Of a DNA stretch of 64,000 nucleotides, positions 43,886-52,932 are shown piece by piece. The notes beneath the pieces are model-generated. The model had not been told where the DNA came from and ran no database searches. It saw only the letters and a program-made list of their open reading frames with translations. The position numbers were made by a program, and so were the translations under genes. The stretch lies in assembly GCF_019391655.1 (NCBI RefSeq), contig NZ_JAHXPQ010000001.1, positions 248,001 to 312,000 of the forward strand, in the 5' to 3' direction. This DNA comes from Mucilaginibacter rivuli (lineage in GTDB: Bacteria > Bacteroidota > Bacteroidia > Sphingobacteriales > Sphingobacteriaceae). How positions within the stretch are numbered: position 1 is the first letter of the stretch; each line of letters opens with the position of its first letter.

Positions 43886-44710
43886 ATGGCTAAATCTAAG
43901 CTTTTGTTCATAACTCATGAAATGTCTCCCTTCCTTGAACTAACAAAAATTTCTGAAATCACACGCCAGCTTCCGCAAGCAATGCAGGATAAGGGTTTTG
44001 AGATCAGGATTCTGATGCCAAGGTTTGGTAACATCAATGAGCGCAGGAACAGGTTACATGAAGTGATTCGCTTGTCGGGAATGAACATCATCATCAACGA
44101 TAACGATAACCCACTCATCATTAAAGTTGCTTCTATCCCGGCTGCACGCATGCAGGTTTATTTTTTGGATAACGAAGAATATTTTCAGCGCAAGCACGTT
44201 TTTACAGATAAAGATGGTAAGTTTTATGCCGATAATGACGAAAGAACGATTTTCTTTTGTAAAGGAGCATTGGAAACAGTTAAAAAATTAGGTTGGGCAC
44301 CGGATGTGGTTCATTGCCATGGATGGATGAGTGCTTTGGTACCTGCATATTTAAAAACTACGTACAAAGACGATCCTACCTTTAAAAACTCGAAAGTAGT
44401 TTATTCTATTTACGAGAACGATTTTACCGGTAAAATGAGTAATGATTTTGCACGCAAAGCAGTGATGACAGATATGACGGAAAGCAATACCGAAGTATTC
44501 CAGCCGGGTACCAACTCAGCTTTATATGCGGGTGCTATCCAGTACTCGGATGCGATAGTTCTGGGCAGTGCTAATATTGACCAGGATGTGTTAAATAATG
44601 TTAAAAACAGCAATAAATCGGTTTTAGATTACGAATCTACTTCAGATTACGAAAATTATTACAATTTTTACGACGAAATAACCAATGAAGAATTGGTGCA
44701 TGTTGCATAA
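43886..44710 (+). CDS. Stand-alone starch-synthase N-terminal (GT5) domain protein
   Basis: 274 residues. Matches only the N-terminal Rossmann half of glycogen/starch synthases (LLFITHEMSPFL..., DVVHCHGWMSALVPAYLK, VYSIYENDF). The second GT-B half, which carries the ADP-glucose site, is missing, and the usual KxGGL loop near the N-terminus is replaced by LELTKISEI. The tail is acidic. It is therefore unlikely to be a glycogen synthase. The arrangement panC / this gene / DUF4270 / glmS is, from memory, conserved in Bacteroidota, suggesting an envelope-linked or regulatory role. Confidence 0.8.
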   Translation: MAKSKLLFITHEMSPFLELTKISEITRQLPQAMQDKGFEIRILMPRFGNINERRNRLHEVIRLSGMNIIINDNDNPLIIKVASIPAARMQVYFLDNEEYFQRKHVFTDKDGKFYADNDERTIFFCKGALETVKKLGWAPDVVHCHGWMSALVPAYLKTTYKDDPTFKNSKVVYSIYENDFTGKMSNDFARKAVMTDMTESNTEVFQPGTNSALYAGAIQYSDAIVLGSANIDQDVLNNVKNSNKSVLDYESTSDYENYYNFYDEITNEELVHVA

Positions 44711-44734
44711 AAATTGTTTTAGATAAAATTATAT

Positions 44735-46216
44735 ATGAGATTTATAAAATCAGACTTATTAACCCTGTTGATAAGTCTTTTTATTTTAGCGAGTTGTAAA
44801 AATCCGGATAGCATAGGATTGGGTATCGACCCGTCCAAAAGCCTCGAGGCTAACCTGGTAGATAGTACTACAATAAACACTACCACCGCCACAGATGATA
44901 CAGTTAGCACAAGCAGCATCACTAATGTGCCATTAGCGTTTTTTAAAGACCCTACTTTAGGTACAACCGAAGCTAATATTGCCACATCACTTAATTTACC
45001 CGGCGAAACGTCTTTTACCGCAATTGGCGATCCTTTGGTTATTGATTCGGCAGTATTAGTACTTAATTATGTAAAAGGAGCATATGGCGACCTGACGGGT
45101 AATTTAAACGCCACAGTTTATCAGCTTAATACACCAATAAGCACTAATAAATCATATTACAGTAATAGTACATTCCCGCATAGTTCAACGGTTTTGGGTG
45201 CAAAAACTTTTGCCCTTCGCCCTAACGATTCACTGTACATCAGGCAGATTGTTGTTGGTGGTCCTGATACATTGAAAAAAGTGCCTGCTCACATTCGCAT
45301 ACCTATTGATAAAACCTTTCTTAAGAATAGTTTCTTTGGTGCTTCTGCCAGCGCGCTTGCTACCAATCAGGTTTTCCAGAACGAGTTAAAGGGCTTATAC
45401 ATTACAGTAAATACCACAGCTGTAACACTTGCACACCCGGGAGCTGTATTGTTCTTTAACATGTCATCATCAGCTTCGGTAAATATTTACTATCGTGTGC
45501 TGCACCCAACAACTACGCCTGATACCTTACTGGCCGCCTTGCCATTAGGATACCCGCACGCCGTAGAAATAAAGCACGACCATAGTATTAACGCTGATAT
45601 TGTAAACCAAACTAACCCGCTTAATCCGTCAACAGCATCATTTGCCAATGTATATTTACAAGGTTTGGCCGGTTTGCGTGGTAAATTGAGTTTCCCGTAC
45701 TTAAGTGGTAAAGGGGCAAGGTTACTGCACGATATCCGTAAAAAAAGTTTTGCCGATAACCCGGCAGTTGATACCAATAGTATTATAGATTACAGTATAA
45801 ATCAGGCCGAGTTACGCATTACCCCGGTTGCAGGATCGGGCATACCGTATGCACCCCTGCCAAGGTTAACCATGTATAAATATGATATTGCACACCAACG
45901 GGCATTAATACCTGATGCATACTCATCGGACCCAAGATTCTTAGGTCTGGGTTATTTTGGAGGATTTTTTGATAAATATCATCAATCATACAGTTTCATT
46001 GTTACAGGTTATATTGATGATCTGCTACGTGGTAAATTGAAAGACTACGGCACCTTTATTGCCGCAGGCGATACAACAGGCGTATCAACCGGAGGGGCTT
46101 CTATAAGCTTCGCCAGTTCGCCTCAAATATATGGCCGCTCGGTTATAGGTGGTGGTAAAAATACCGCGGGCTATAAAATGAAGTTGAACATACTTTATAA
46201 TAAAGTGACGAAATAA
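44735..46216 (+). CDS. DUF4270 lipoprotein
   Basis: 493 residues. Lipoprotein signal with lipobox ILASC (Cys21). DUF4270 opening pattern (NPDSIGLGIDP...) and a long beta-rich body. Family restricted to Bacteroidota, function unknown. Follows the GT5-domain gene by 24 bases in the same unit and ends before a terminator-like hairpin. Confidence 0.85.
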   Translation: MRFIKSDLLTLLISLFILASCKNPDSIGLGIDPSKSLEANLVDSTTINTTTATDDTVSTSSITNVPLAFFKDPTLGTTEANIATSLNLPGETSFTAIGDPLVIDSAVLVLNYVKGAYGDLTGNLNATVYQLNTPISTNKSYYSNSTFPHSSTVLGAKTFALRPNDSLYIRQIVVGGPDTLKKVPAHIRIPIDKTFLKNSFFGASASALATNQVFQNELKGLYITVNTTAVTLAHPGAVLFFNMSSSASVNIYYRVLHPTTTPDTLLAALPLGYPHAVEIKHDHSINADIVNQTNPLNPSTASFANVYLQGLAGLRGKLSFPYLSGKGARLLHDIRKKSFADNPAVDTNSIIDYSINQAELRITPVAGSGIPYAPLPRLTMYKYDIAHQRALIPDAYSSDPRFLGLGYFGGFFDKYHQSYSFIVTGYIDDLLRGKLKDYGTFIAAGDTTGVSTGGASISFASSPQIYGRSVIGGGKNTAGYKMKLNILYNKVTK

Positions 46217-46247
46217 GAATTTGTATTTCGCAACTTAATCAGATATT

Positions 46248-46288
46248 AGCATCAATTTTGCATTAAGCAGATTGATGCTTTTTTTTTA
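46248..46288 (+). terminator. Terminator or attenuator between the DUF4270 gene and glmS
   Basis: AGCATCAAT (46248-46256) and its complement (46271-46279) form a 9-bp stem followed by a run of 9-10 T residues. It ends only 20 bases before the glmS ATG, leaving no room for a full promoter downstream. Confidence 0.8.
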
Positions 46289-46308
46289 CATTCGATAAAT
46301 TTTATACT

Positions 46309-48144
46309 ATGTGCGGAATTGTAGGTTATATAGGTTACAGGGATGCTTATCCGATCATAATAAAAGGCCTTCACAGGTTAGAATATCGTGGTTATGACAG
46401 CGCCGGTGTAGCATTGTTTGATAAAGAATTAAAAGTTTATAAAAAGGCAGGTAAGGTAAGCGACCTCGAAAATTTTGTAAAAGATATTAGCCTGAAAGGC
46501 CATATAGGCATGGGCCACACCCGTTGGGCAACCCACGGTGCACCGAGCGACAGAAACTCGCATCCCCACTCATCCGGCGATCGTAAGTTAACCATCATAC
46601 ACAATGGTATAATAGAAAACTATGGCATTATAAAGGAAGCTTTGCTTGCCAAGGGGCATGTTTTTAAAAGCGATACCGATACCGAAGTTTTAATACACCT
46701 GGTAGAAGATATTCAGAACGAAACGGGTCTTGACCTGCGCGAGGCTGTGCGTGTGGCTTTAAACAAGGTAGTTGGTGCTTACGCGATAGTAATTATGAGT
46801 GCTGACGACCCTGATCAGATAATAGCGGCCCGTAAAGGTAGCCCACTGGTAATTGGCGTTGGTAAAGATGAGTATTTCGTAGCTTCAGATGCTACACCGA
46901 TTGTGGAGTACACCAAAAACGTAATTTATCTTAACGATAACGAGATCGCGTACATCCGCAAGGATGACCTGCTGGTTAAAAATATTGATAATACCATTCA
47001 AACCCCGTATATCCACGAGCTTGAGCTTAAGCTGGAGATGCTGGAAAAAGGTGGTTATGATCACTTTATGATCAAGGAAATTTATGAGCAGCCCCGCTCT
47101 ATCCGCGATTGTTTACGTGGCCGTATTTACCCTACAACCGGCAAGGTTCAATTGGGCGGTATAAAAGAATACACAGAGAAACTCAAAAACATTGACCGTA
47201 TCATCATTGTAGCCTGCGGAACATCATGGCATGCAGGTTTGGTAGGAGAGTATTTGATAGAGGAGTATGCACGTGTCCCTGTTGAGGTTGAATACGCATC
47301 AGAGTTTAGGTACCGCAACCCCATCATCACCGAAAAAGACCTGGTAATTGCCATCTCCCAATCGGGCGAAACTGCTGATACCATGGCAGCTATTGAGTTG
47401 GCTAAAGAGCGTGGCGCAACTATATTTGGTGTTTGTAATGTGGTAGGCGCATCCATCCCGCGCACCTCGCATGCGGGTATCTATACACACGCCGGGCCTG
47501 AGATTGGTGTGGCATCAACAAAAGCATTTACCGCGCAGGTTACCGCCTTAACCATGATTGCGTTTTACATAGCACAGGTACGTGGTGCCATAACCCAAAG
47601 TAAACTGATAGAATACCTTACCGAACTGAACGAGATACCTGGTTTAGTTGAACGGGCATTAGTGGCCAATGATCATATCAGGGATATTGCAGCTGTGTTT
47701 AAAGATTCGCGCAACTTCCTGTTTTTGGGTAGGGGGAGTTCTTTCCCTGTAGCTTTAGAGGGTGCTTTAAAGCTGAAAGAGATATCATACATCCACGCCG
47801 AAGGTTATCCCGCAGCCGAGATGAAACACGGCCCTATCGCTTTAATAGATGAAGAAATGCCTGTTGTATTCATTGCCACTAAAAACTCATCGTACGAGAA
47901 AGTAGTAAGCAATATACAAGAAGTAAAGGCCCGTAAAGGAAAGGTGATCGCTATCGTATCCGAAGGTGACATTGATGTAAAGGAAATGGCGGACTACGTT
48001 ATCGAAATTCCCGAAACACATGAAGCATTTGTGCCACTGGTAGCAACTATTCCGTTGCAATTGTTATCATACCACATTGCGGTAATGCGTGGCTGTAACG
48101 TTGATCAGCCACGTAACCTGGCAAAGTCTGTTACGGTAGAATAA
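46309..48144 (+). CDS. glmS: Glutamine--fructose-6-phosphate aminotransferase
   Basis: 611 residues. Makes glucosamine-6-phosphate, the first step to UDP-GlcNAc for peptidoglycan and lipid A. The N-terminal Ntn amidotransferase starts with the catalytic Cys2 (MCGIVGYIG), and HTRWATHG is present. Two SIS domains follow (GTSWHAGLVGEYLIEE, SQSGETADTMAAIE, GRGSSFPVALEGALKLKEI), and the end is DQPRNLAKSVTVE. All key residues are intact. Own promoter unclear because of the hairpin directly upstream. Confidence 0.97.
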   Translation: MCGIVGYIGYRDAYPIIIKGLHRLEYRGYDSAGVALFDKELKVYKKAGKVSDLENFVKDISLKGHIGMGHTRWATHGAPSDRNSHPHSSGDRKLTIIHNGIIENYGIIKEALLAKGHVFKSDTDTEVLIHLVEDIQNETGLDLREAVRVALNKVVGAYAIVIMSADDPDQIIAARKGSPLVIGVGKDEYFVASDATPIVEYTKNVIYLNDNEIAYIRKDDLLVKNIDNTIQTPYIHELELKLEMLEKGGYDHFMIKEIYEQPRSIRDCLRGRIYPTTGKVQLGGIKEYTEKLKNIDRIIIVACGTSWHAGLVGEYLIEEYARVPVEVEYASEFRYRNPIITEKDLVIAISQSGETADTMAAIELAKERGATIFGVCNVVGASIPRTSHAGIYTHAGPEIGVASTKAFTAQVTALTMIAFYIAQVRGAITQSKLIEYLTELNEIPGLVERALVANDHIRDIAAVFKDSRNFLFLGRGSSFPVALEGALKLKEISYIHAEGYPAAEMKHGPIALIDEEMPVVFIATKNSSYEKVVSNIQEVKARKGKVIAIVSEGDIDVKEMADYVIEIPETHEAFVPLVATIPLQLLSYHIAVMRGCNVDQPRNLAKSVTVE

Positions 48145-48163
48145 CCCGTTCAATATAAATTGG

Positions 48164-48200
48164 AATGCCGAATTGGGATGAAACCTGGTTCGGCATTTTT
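48164..48200 (+). terminator. Terminator of glmS
   Basis: AATGCCGAA (48164-48172) and its complement (48189-48197) with a 16-base loop, followed by TTT. 20 bases past the stop. Confidence 0.75.
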
Positions 48201-48259
48201 ATTTAACATATATAACGTAACTATTGTAACGCTTGATAAGATATTATCGTCTTACTAAT

Positions 48260-48955
48260 ATGAAAACCTTATCATATTTAATGATGGGGATAATATTGGT
48301 AATGTTGTCCTCATGTTCGCACGATGTTTATAATAACCGTTCGTATTTATCTTCGCATGATTTTAACGGGAAAAAATTAGCGGTGCTGCCTGTTGAAGTG
48401 TACTATACCGGCGTACCTGCAGCTACAACAGACGATGCCCGTACCGAAGAGAATGCGACAAGCCTTTCAACCCAAACACAGGTTGAGCAAACCTTTTTAA
48501 TGCATACCTCAAAACATGGTGCTAAAAAGTTCCAACAGCAGGTGCAGATGATGAACAGCAACCAGGTGAACGACCGTATTAAAAGTGCCGTTCCCGATCT
48601 GAGAACTGCCTGGAAAATGGCACCTGATAGCCTTGGCCGTTTAGCAAGGGCCGACCTGGTACTTAAAGTGCGCCTGGTGCGTACACGATATATGTCTGAA
48701 GGATTAGCGCGCGGTATTAATACCGGTAAAGCCATATTTGATGCTGTGGTGAATACCAGCACCAACGGCCTGGCTTTTACGCCCCGTATTAAAGCATATG
48801 GCATTCAATACGAGATCAGCCTGATAGATGCCAAAACCGGTACATTGATATCCAGCTATATTAACAAGCCCGAAGATGATAAGAACGGGAATAGCATTGA
48901 AAAGGGTAACGAACTAATGGCTAAACAAGCTGCTGTGTATGCAGCCGCTAATTAA
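48260..48955 (+). CDS. Hypothetical lipoprotein
   Basis: 231 residues from ATG 48260. Signal peptide with lipobox MLSSC (Cys about 19). The following text (GKKLAVLPVEVYYTG...) resembles LpoB/CsgG-like periplasmic lipoproteins with an opening beta strand LAVLP, and TGTLISSYINKP near the end, but the match is loose. A terminator follows. Probably anchored to the outer membrane. Confidence 0.65.
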   Translation: MKTLSYLMMGIILVMLSSCSHDVYNNRSYLSSHDFNGKKLAVLPVEVYYTGVPAATTDDARTEENATSLSTQTQVEQTFLMHTSKHGAKKFQQQVQMMNSNQVNDRIKSAVPDLRTAWKMAPDSLGRLARADLVLKVRLVRTRYMSEGLARGINTGKAIFDAVVNTSTNGLAFTPRIKAYGIQYEISLIDAKTGTLISSYINKPEDDKNGNSIEKGNELMAKQAAVYAAAN

Positions 48956-48975
48956 ACAGATGATTTTAGAAAACG

Positions 48976-49001
48976 AAAAGGCGGCTAAGGCTGCCTTTTT
49001 T
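48976..49001 (+). terminator. Rho-independent terminator
   Basis: AAAAGGCGGC-taag-GCTGCCTTTTTT, a 10-bp stem with one G-T pair and a T-run, 20 bases past the lipoprotein stop. Confidence 0.85.
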
Positions 49002-49032
49002 GTTTCAAATGAGTGTGGATTTTGATCACATT

Positions 49033-49081
49033 ATATCATTGATTTATGGTATAGAAAAAATCAATGATATTGTTATATTTG
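49033..49081 (+). promoter_or_regulatory. oxyR promoter with inverted repeat operator
   Basis: A perfect 12-base inverted repeat (ATATCATTGATT at 49033-49044; complement at 49059-49070; 14-base spacer) ends 3 bases before the -7 element TATATTTG (49074-49081). It covers the region where RNA polymerase and the -33 contact would bind. Likely site for autoregulation by the LysR-type protein encoded just downstream. Confidence 0.6.
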
Positions 49082-49106
49082 AATAGATTAAAACTATACT
49101 GTAGAT

Positions 49107-50045
49107 ATGACCATTGTACAATTAGAATACATAGTTGCCTTAGATAGCTACCGCAGCTTTGTTTTAGCTGCCGAAAAGTGCTTTGTAACGCAGCCAACGC
49201 TAAGTATGCAGATACAAAAGCTGGAGGATACTTTGGGCGTAAAAATATTTGACCGCAGCAAACAACCTGTTGTACCTACCGAAATAGGCGAAGAGATCAT
49301 TGCGCAAGCACGTGTGCTGCTATCTGAAAGCCAAAAGATAAAAGAGATCATCAGCGACAGGCAAAAAGAATTATCAGGCGAACTGAAGATCGGTATCATC
49401 CCAACGGTATCGCCATACCTGCTGCCGCGTATAATTGCCCGTTTTATCGAGAAATACCCTGCAGTTAAACTCATTGTATGGGAGCAAACCACAGAAGAGA
49501 TCATCCAAAAGCTAAAATTAGGAACCTTGGATTGCGGCATCTTATCTACGCCATTACATGAGGCGGCTATTTTAGAGATCCCTGTTTTTTACGAGAACTT
49601 TATTGCCTACGCATCTAAAAACAGTAACCTCTTTAAAAAGAAAACCATCAATCCAGATGATATTGATATGGAAGAGATATGGATATTGAACGAGGGCCAC
49701 TGCATGCGCGAGCAGGTATTGAACATTTGCCAACGCCGCCGTGCAACCAAAGGGTTCCAGCATTTTGAGTACAATACAGGCAGTGTTGAAACCCTGAAAC
49801 GCATGGTTGACCAAAACAGCGGCGCTACTATATTACCCGAGCTTTCATTATCAGACCTGACAGAGAAGCAACTCGATAAAGTACGCTATTTCAAATCTCC
49901 CGAGCCTGTACGCGAGGTAAGCATCGTTATCCAGAAAAACTACCTTAAGCGCCGGATGATAGAGGCCCTTAAAGCCGAAATACTGGACTTTGTACCAAAA
50001 CGGATGCGCAGTAAAAAGAAGAAAGAGGTTATGGAAATCCAATAA
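49107..50045 (+). CDS. oxyR: OxyR-type hydrogen peroxide sensor, LysR family
   Basis: 312 residues. N-terminal winged helix (YRSFVLAAEKCFVTQPTLSMQIQKLEDTLG). The sensing loop NEGHCMREQVLNIC places cysteines at residues 199 and 208, the same numbers as the disulfide pair of E. coli OxyR. It should be oxidised by peroxide and then switch its promoters. The 3' end overlaps the convergent reductase gene by 17 bases. Neighbouring genes encode redox enzymes and a superoxide dismutase. Confidence 0.94.
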   Translation: MTIVQLEYIVALDSYRSFVLAAEKCFVTQPTLSMQIQKLEDTLGVKIFDRSKQPVVPTEIGEEIIAQARVLLSESQKIKEIISDRQKELSGELKIGIIPTVSPYLLPRIIARFIEKYPAVKLIVWEQTTEEIIQKLKLGTLDCGILSTPLHEAAILEIPVFYENFIAYASKNSNLFKKKTINPDDIDMEEIWILNEGHCMREQVLNICQRRRATKGFQHFEYNTGSVETLKRMVDQNSGATILPELSLSDLTEKQLDKVRYFKSPEPVREVSIVIQKNYLKRRMIEALKAEILDFVPKRMRSKKKKEVMEIQ

Positions 50046-51054
50046 TCACATCATCACTCACCGGGTGACCTGTACAGGTAAGTATCCAGCCATTCTGCAT
50101 GTCCTCATCCGTCAGTACATCATTAACACTCATGGCAACTTTGCCGCTGCTGCAAATTGCCGTACAACTTGAGCAAATGCCTGCCTTGCAACTGTAAGGT
50201 AAATGGATGCCGTTTTGCCATGCCGCATCTAATATGCTTTGGTTTTCACCGACGATGAGATCGTATACCTTACCTGCAAAATCTACTTTTATTTCCCTGG
50301 TAGGATAGGTGGTAAAAGTAACTTCGGGTATGGCCTCTATCACAAAATTCTCTTTGCGTATCTGCGAGGGTTTAAAGTGCATGGTTACCAGTGTTAGCTT
50401 TATCATACGCATATACACAAACGGGCCGCACAAAAAGAACGCCGCATCGTTTGCCGGGTATTTCAAACCATTATTCACCAATTGAATAACCAGTTCATTA
50501 TTTAAACGCCGTGGCCGCAAACCCTTCTCGCTTTCGCTGAAAAGATTAACAAGCGTAAACCGATTGGCGTAGGCTATGGCCATTTGGTTCAACTCTGCAT
50601 AAAATAGTGTTGACTGTGTATTTCGGCTACTATAAACCAATGTAACATGGCTTTTGCCGGATTCTGAAAAAATAGTTTTTAGCTGTGAATAGACCGGCAC
50701 AATACCACTCCCTGCCGCGAAGTAAAACAGATTTTTTGCTTTTTGATGATCGGCCACAACAAACTTACCCGAAGGCTCCAAGGCGTTCCAAACATCACCA
50801 ATTTTAGTTTTACTCAATAAAAAGCGTGATATCTCACCATTGGGGATACGTTTTACAGTAATAGCAAGCAAAGCTTCACCGGGAGATGAACTGATAGAAT
50901 AGGAACGGCGTATCTCGGTTTGATGATGCGTAAATACCAGTGTAATGAATTGTCCTGCTTTATAAGCTATATGCTTACCATCAACCTCGCTTAAAAAAAA
51001 CGTAGCCGTATCTGCAGTTTCCCATTTAATGGCATATACCCGTAACTGCAGCAT
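50029..51054 (-). CDS. PaaE-like NAD(P)H oxidoreductase with 2Fe-2S domain
   Basis: 341 residues. Order: FAD-binding barrel (RRSYSISSSPGEALLAITVKR), NAD(P)-binding domain (LFYFAAGSGIVPVYSQLK; FFLCGPFVYM), then a C-terminal plant-type ferredoxin domain with CKAGICSSC and a fourth Cys (ILTCTGHP), giving C-x4-C-x2-C...C. It passes electrons from NAD(P)H to an oxygenase or other acceptor. No paaABCD genes lie nearby, so the partner is unknown. One base separates it from the MDR gene upstream: an operon. Confidence 0.88.
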   Translation of the reverse strand: MLQLRVYAIKWETADTATFFLSEVDGKHIAYKAGQFITLVFTHHQTEIRRSYSISSSPGEALLAITVKRIPNGEISRFLLSKTKIGDVWNALEPSGKFVVADHQKAKNLFYFAAGSGIVPVYSQLKTIFSESGKSHVTLVYSSRNTQSTLFYAELNQMAIAYANRFTLVNLFSESEKGLRPRRLNNELVIQLVNNGLKYPANDAAFFLCGPFVYMRMIKLTLVTMHFKPSQIRKENFVIEAIPEVTFTTYPTREIKVDFAGKVYDLIVGENQSILDAAWQNGIHLPYSCKAGICSSCTAICSSGKVAMSVNDVLTDEDMQNGWILTCTGHPVSDDVIIGFP

Positions 51055-51055
51055 A

Positions 51056-52051
51056 TTACATGCGGATAACGATCTTGCCGAATTGTGTAGAGTGCTCCAT
51101 CACAGCAAAGGCCGCTTTTGCTTCATCCATAGTAAATACCTGGTCAACTACAGGTATAATGTGATGCTCATCAACCAGTTTAAGCATGGCCTCAAACTCT
51201 GTAACAGTACCCATCATAGAGCCCGATAGGTGTAATTGCTTATAAAAAAACTTACGCGCGTTAAACTCCGGGAAATTGCCTGCCGTACCGCCGAAAGTAA
51301 CAATATGTGCGCCGGGTTTGCAAAGGTCGGGTATTTTGGAAAAACCCTCACCCAGGGCGCTGTCAATAACTACATCAAAACCGCCTGCCAGCTTTTTAAG
51401 CTGTTCATCCCAATCTGCATCTTTATAATTAACGCCGGCCGTTGCCCCCAAGCTTTTGGTCAAAGCAATCTTTTCGGCCGAGCCTGATGTTGTGTATACT
51501 TCGCAACCTGCCGCTACGGCCCATTGTATCAAAAATGTACCCGTACCGCTGCCCGCGCCTATAATCAATACTTTATCGCCTTTTTTGGCTTTACCTTTGG
51601 TAAATAATGCCCGGTAAGCCGTCAATCCAGCAAGAGGAATGGCCGCAGCCTGTTCCCAGCTTAAATGTGCCGGTTTATCATATAAATATTCGGCGTTTAC
51701 TTTTACATATTGGGCAAAGGTGCCGTCATCTGGCAAGCCTAATATCTTAAAATCCTTACCCTGAAATTCAGGGTTATCACCATAATCATGGCTGGCGTTA
51801 ATAATAACCGCTTTATTTATTAATCCGCTATCCACACCTTCACCAACCTCAACAACTACACCTGCTCCATCCGAACCTAAAATGGTTGGATATTTTATGC
51901 CCGCGTATTTGCCAACAGTTATCCAGTAATCGCGCCGGTTTAATGCCGCGGCTTTTACCTGCACCAAAACTTCGCCGGGTGATAACGTCGGTTTGGCAAC
52001 TTCTTTTATAACAATAGGATTTTCGGCACTTTCCAGTACGATAGCTTTCAT
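51056..52051 (-). CDS. MDR-family NADPH:quinone oxidoreductase-like
   Basis: 331 residues. GroES-like N-terminal half (GEVLVQVKAAALNRRDYWITVGKYAG, LGSDGAGVVVEVG) and Rossmann half with GAGSGTGTFLIQWAV. The catalytic-zinc Cys/His set of alcohol dehydrogenases is absent, as in quinone oxidoreductases and enoyl reductases. Probably reduces quinones or enones formed under oxidative stress, in line with its neighbours. Confidence 0.87.
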   Translation of the reverse strand: MKAIVLESAENPIVIKEVAKPTLSPGEVLVQVKAAALNRRDYWITVGKYAGIKYPTILGSDGAGVVVEVGEGVDSGLINKAVIINASHDYGDNPEFQGKDFKILGLPDDGTFAQYVKVNAEYLYDKPAHLSWEQAAAIPLAGLTAYRALFTKGKAKKGDKVLIIGAGSGTGTFLIQWAVAAGCEVYTTSGSAEKIALTKSLGATAGVNYKDADWDEQLKKLAGGFDVVIDSALGEGFSKIPDLCKPGAHIVTFGGTAGNFPEFNARKFFYKQLHLSGSMMGTVTEFEAMLKLVDEHHIIPVVDQVFTMDEAKAAFAVMEHSTQFGKIVIRM

Positions 52052-52074
52052 GGTGGGATCATTTTAAATAAAAT

Positions 52075-52174
52075 ACGTCATTGCGAGGCACGAAGTAATC
52101 CTAAATTATTCATTTGCGCCAAAGCATATCGCCTGCCTTTCTATCGAAGATTGCTTCGTGCCTCGCAATGACGT
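52075..52174. repeat. Palindromic intergenic element (family A, copy 2)
   Basis: Perfect 21-base inverted ends: 52075-52095, starting ACGTCATTGCGAG, and 52154-52174. The 19-base core GCATATCGCCTGCCTTTCT at 52124-52142 matches copy 1 (22692-22710, opposite orientation) with one difference. Size is 100 bp. Non-autonomous REP/MITE-like element in the gap upstream of the MDR gene. Confidence 0.85.
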
Positions 52175-52182
52175 TATTCAAA

Positions 52183-52214
52183 AAAACGGTTGAACCAATG
52201 GCTCAACCGTTTTT
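52183..52214 (-). terminator. Terminator of superoxide dismutase gene
   Basis: AAAACGGTTGA (52183-52193) and its complement (52203-52213), 11-bp stem with a 9-base loop. It is flanked by A/T runs, so it works in either direction. 25 bases past the stop. Confidence 0.85.
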
Positions 52215-52238
52215 AATATTTAATAAAAGACTGTATAA

Positions 52239-52850
52239 TTAAGCTATTGCTTTTTTGTACAGATCAGCAACGTGGTTCCAGTTCACTACATTCCAGAAAG
52301 CCGCGATGTAATCAGGGCGGCGGTTTTGGTAGTGCAGGTAGTAAGCGTGTTCCCAAACATCTAAACCTAAAACCGGGGTACCTTTAACTTCGGCAATATC
52401 CATTAAGGTATTGTCCTGGTTTGGGGTTGATGTTACAGCTAATTTTTTATCGGCAGTAACAATTAACCATGCCCAGCCCGAACCAAAACGTGTAGCACCT
52501 GCATTAGCGAAGGCCGTTTTAAAATCGGCGAAAGAACCGAAAGTGCTGTTAATAGCTGCTGCCAGATCGCCTGTTGGCTCGCCACCACCATTTGGAGTTA
52601 AAATGGTCCAAAAGAAAGTGTGGTTGTAATGGCCGCCGCCGTTATTACGTACAGCAGGTGGGAATTTAGAGATATTGTGAATGATATCATCGATGCTGCT
52701 TGTAGCCTCAGGTTTGCCTTCCAAAGCTTTGTTCAGGTTGGTAACGTAAGCCTGGTGGTGCTTGCCATGGTGAATTTCCATAGTAGCTTTATCAATGTGT
52801 GGTTCAAGTGCGTCGGTAGCGTATGATAACGCTGGTAATTCAAAAGCCAT
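52239..52850 (-). CDS. sodB: Superoxide dismutase (Fe or Mn)
   Basis: 203 residues. Converts superoxide to oxygen and peroxide in the cytoplasm. Metal ligands: His in [16 protein letters not shown] (27 and 75-equivalents), HFFW-type NHTFFWTIL, and [18 protein letters not shown] with Asp and His. GG(G)HYNHTFFW and the DVWEHAYY signature are classical. Mn versus Fe cannot be settled from sequence; symbol chosen for convenience (sodA equally possible). Confidence 0.95.
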   Translation of the reverse strand: MAFELPALSYATDALEPHIDKATMEIHHGKHHQAYVTNLNKALEGKPEATSSIDDIIHNISKFPPAVRNNGGGHYNHTFFWTILTPNGGGEPTGDLAAAINSTFGSFADFKTAFANAGATRFGSGWAWLIVTADKKLAVTSTPNQDNTLMDIAEVKGTPVLGLDVWEHAYYLHYQNRRPDYIAAFWNVVNWNHVADLYKKAIA

Positions 52851-52891
52851 AGTGATTTATTTTTAAAGGTTAAATTAGAATATGTGAAGTA

Positions 52892-52899
52892 CAAATATA
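52892..52899 (-). promoter_or_regulatory. -7 element of the superoxide dismutase gene
   Basis: Minus-strand TATATTTG matches TAnnTTTG, 41 bases before the ATG. The -33 element is not clear, consistent with activator dependence, but that is inference. Confidence 0.45.
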
Positions 52900-52932
52900 A
52901 AGGCAACTAATGGTTATTTGTTTAATTAAATG

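Noticed and set aside
46217-46308. glmS ribozyme
   Set aside because: Only a simple T-tailed hairpin in 90 bases; no room for the ribozyme core.
46309-48144. glmS as a lasso cyclase (asparagine-synthetase-like) for the precursor peptides
   Set aside because: It has the Ntn amidotransferase fold but two SIS domains and all GlmS motifs; it is the normal aminotransferase.
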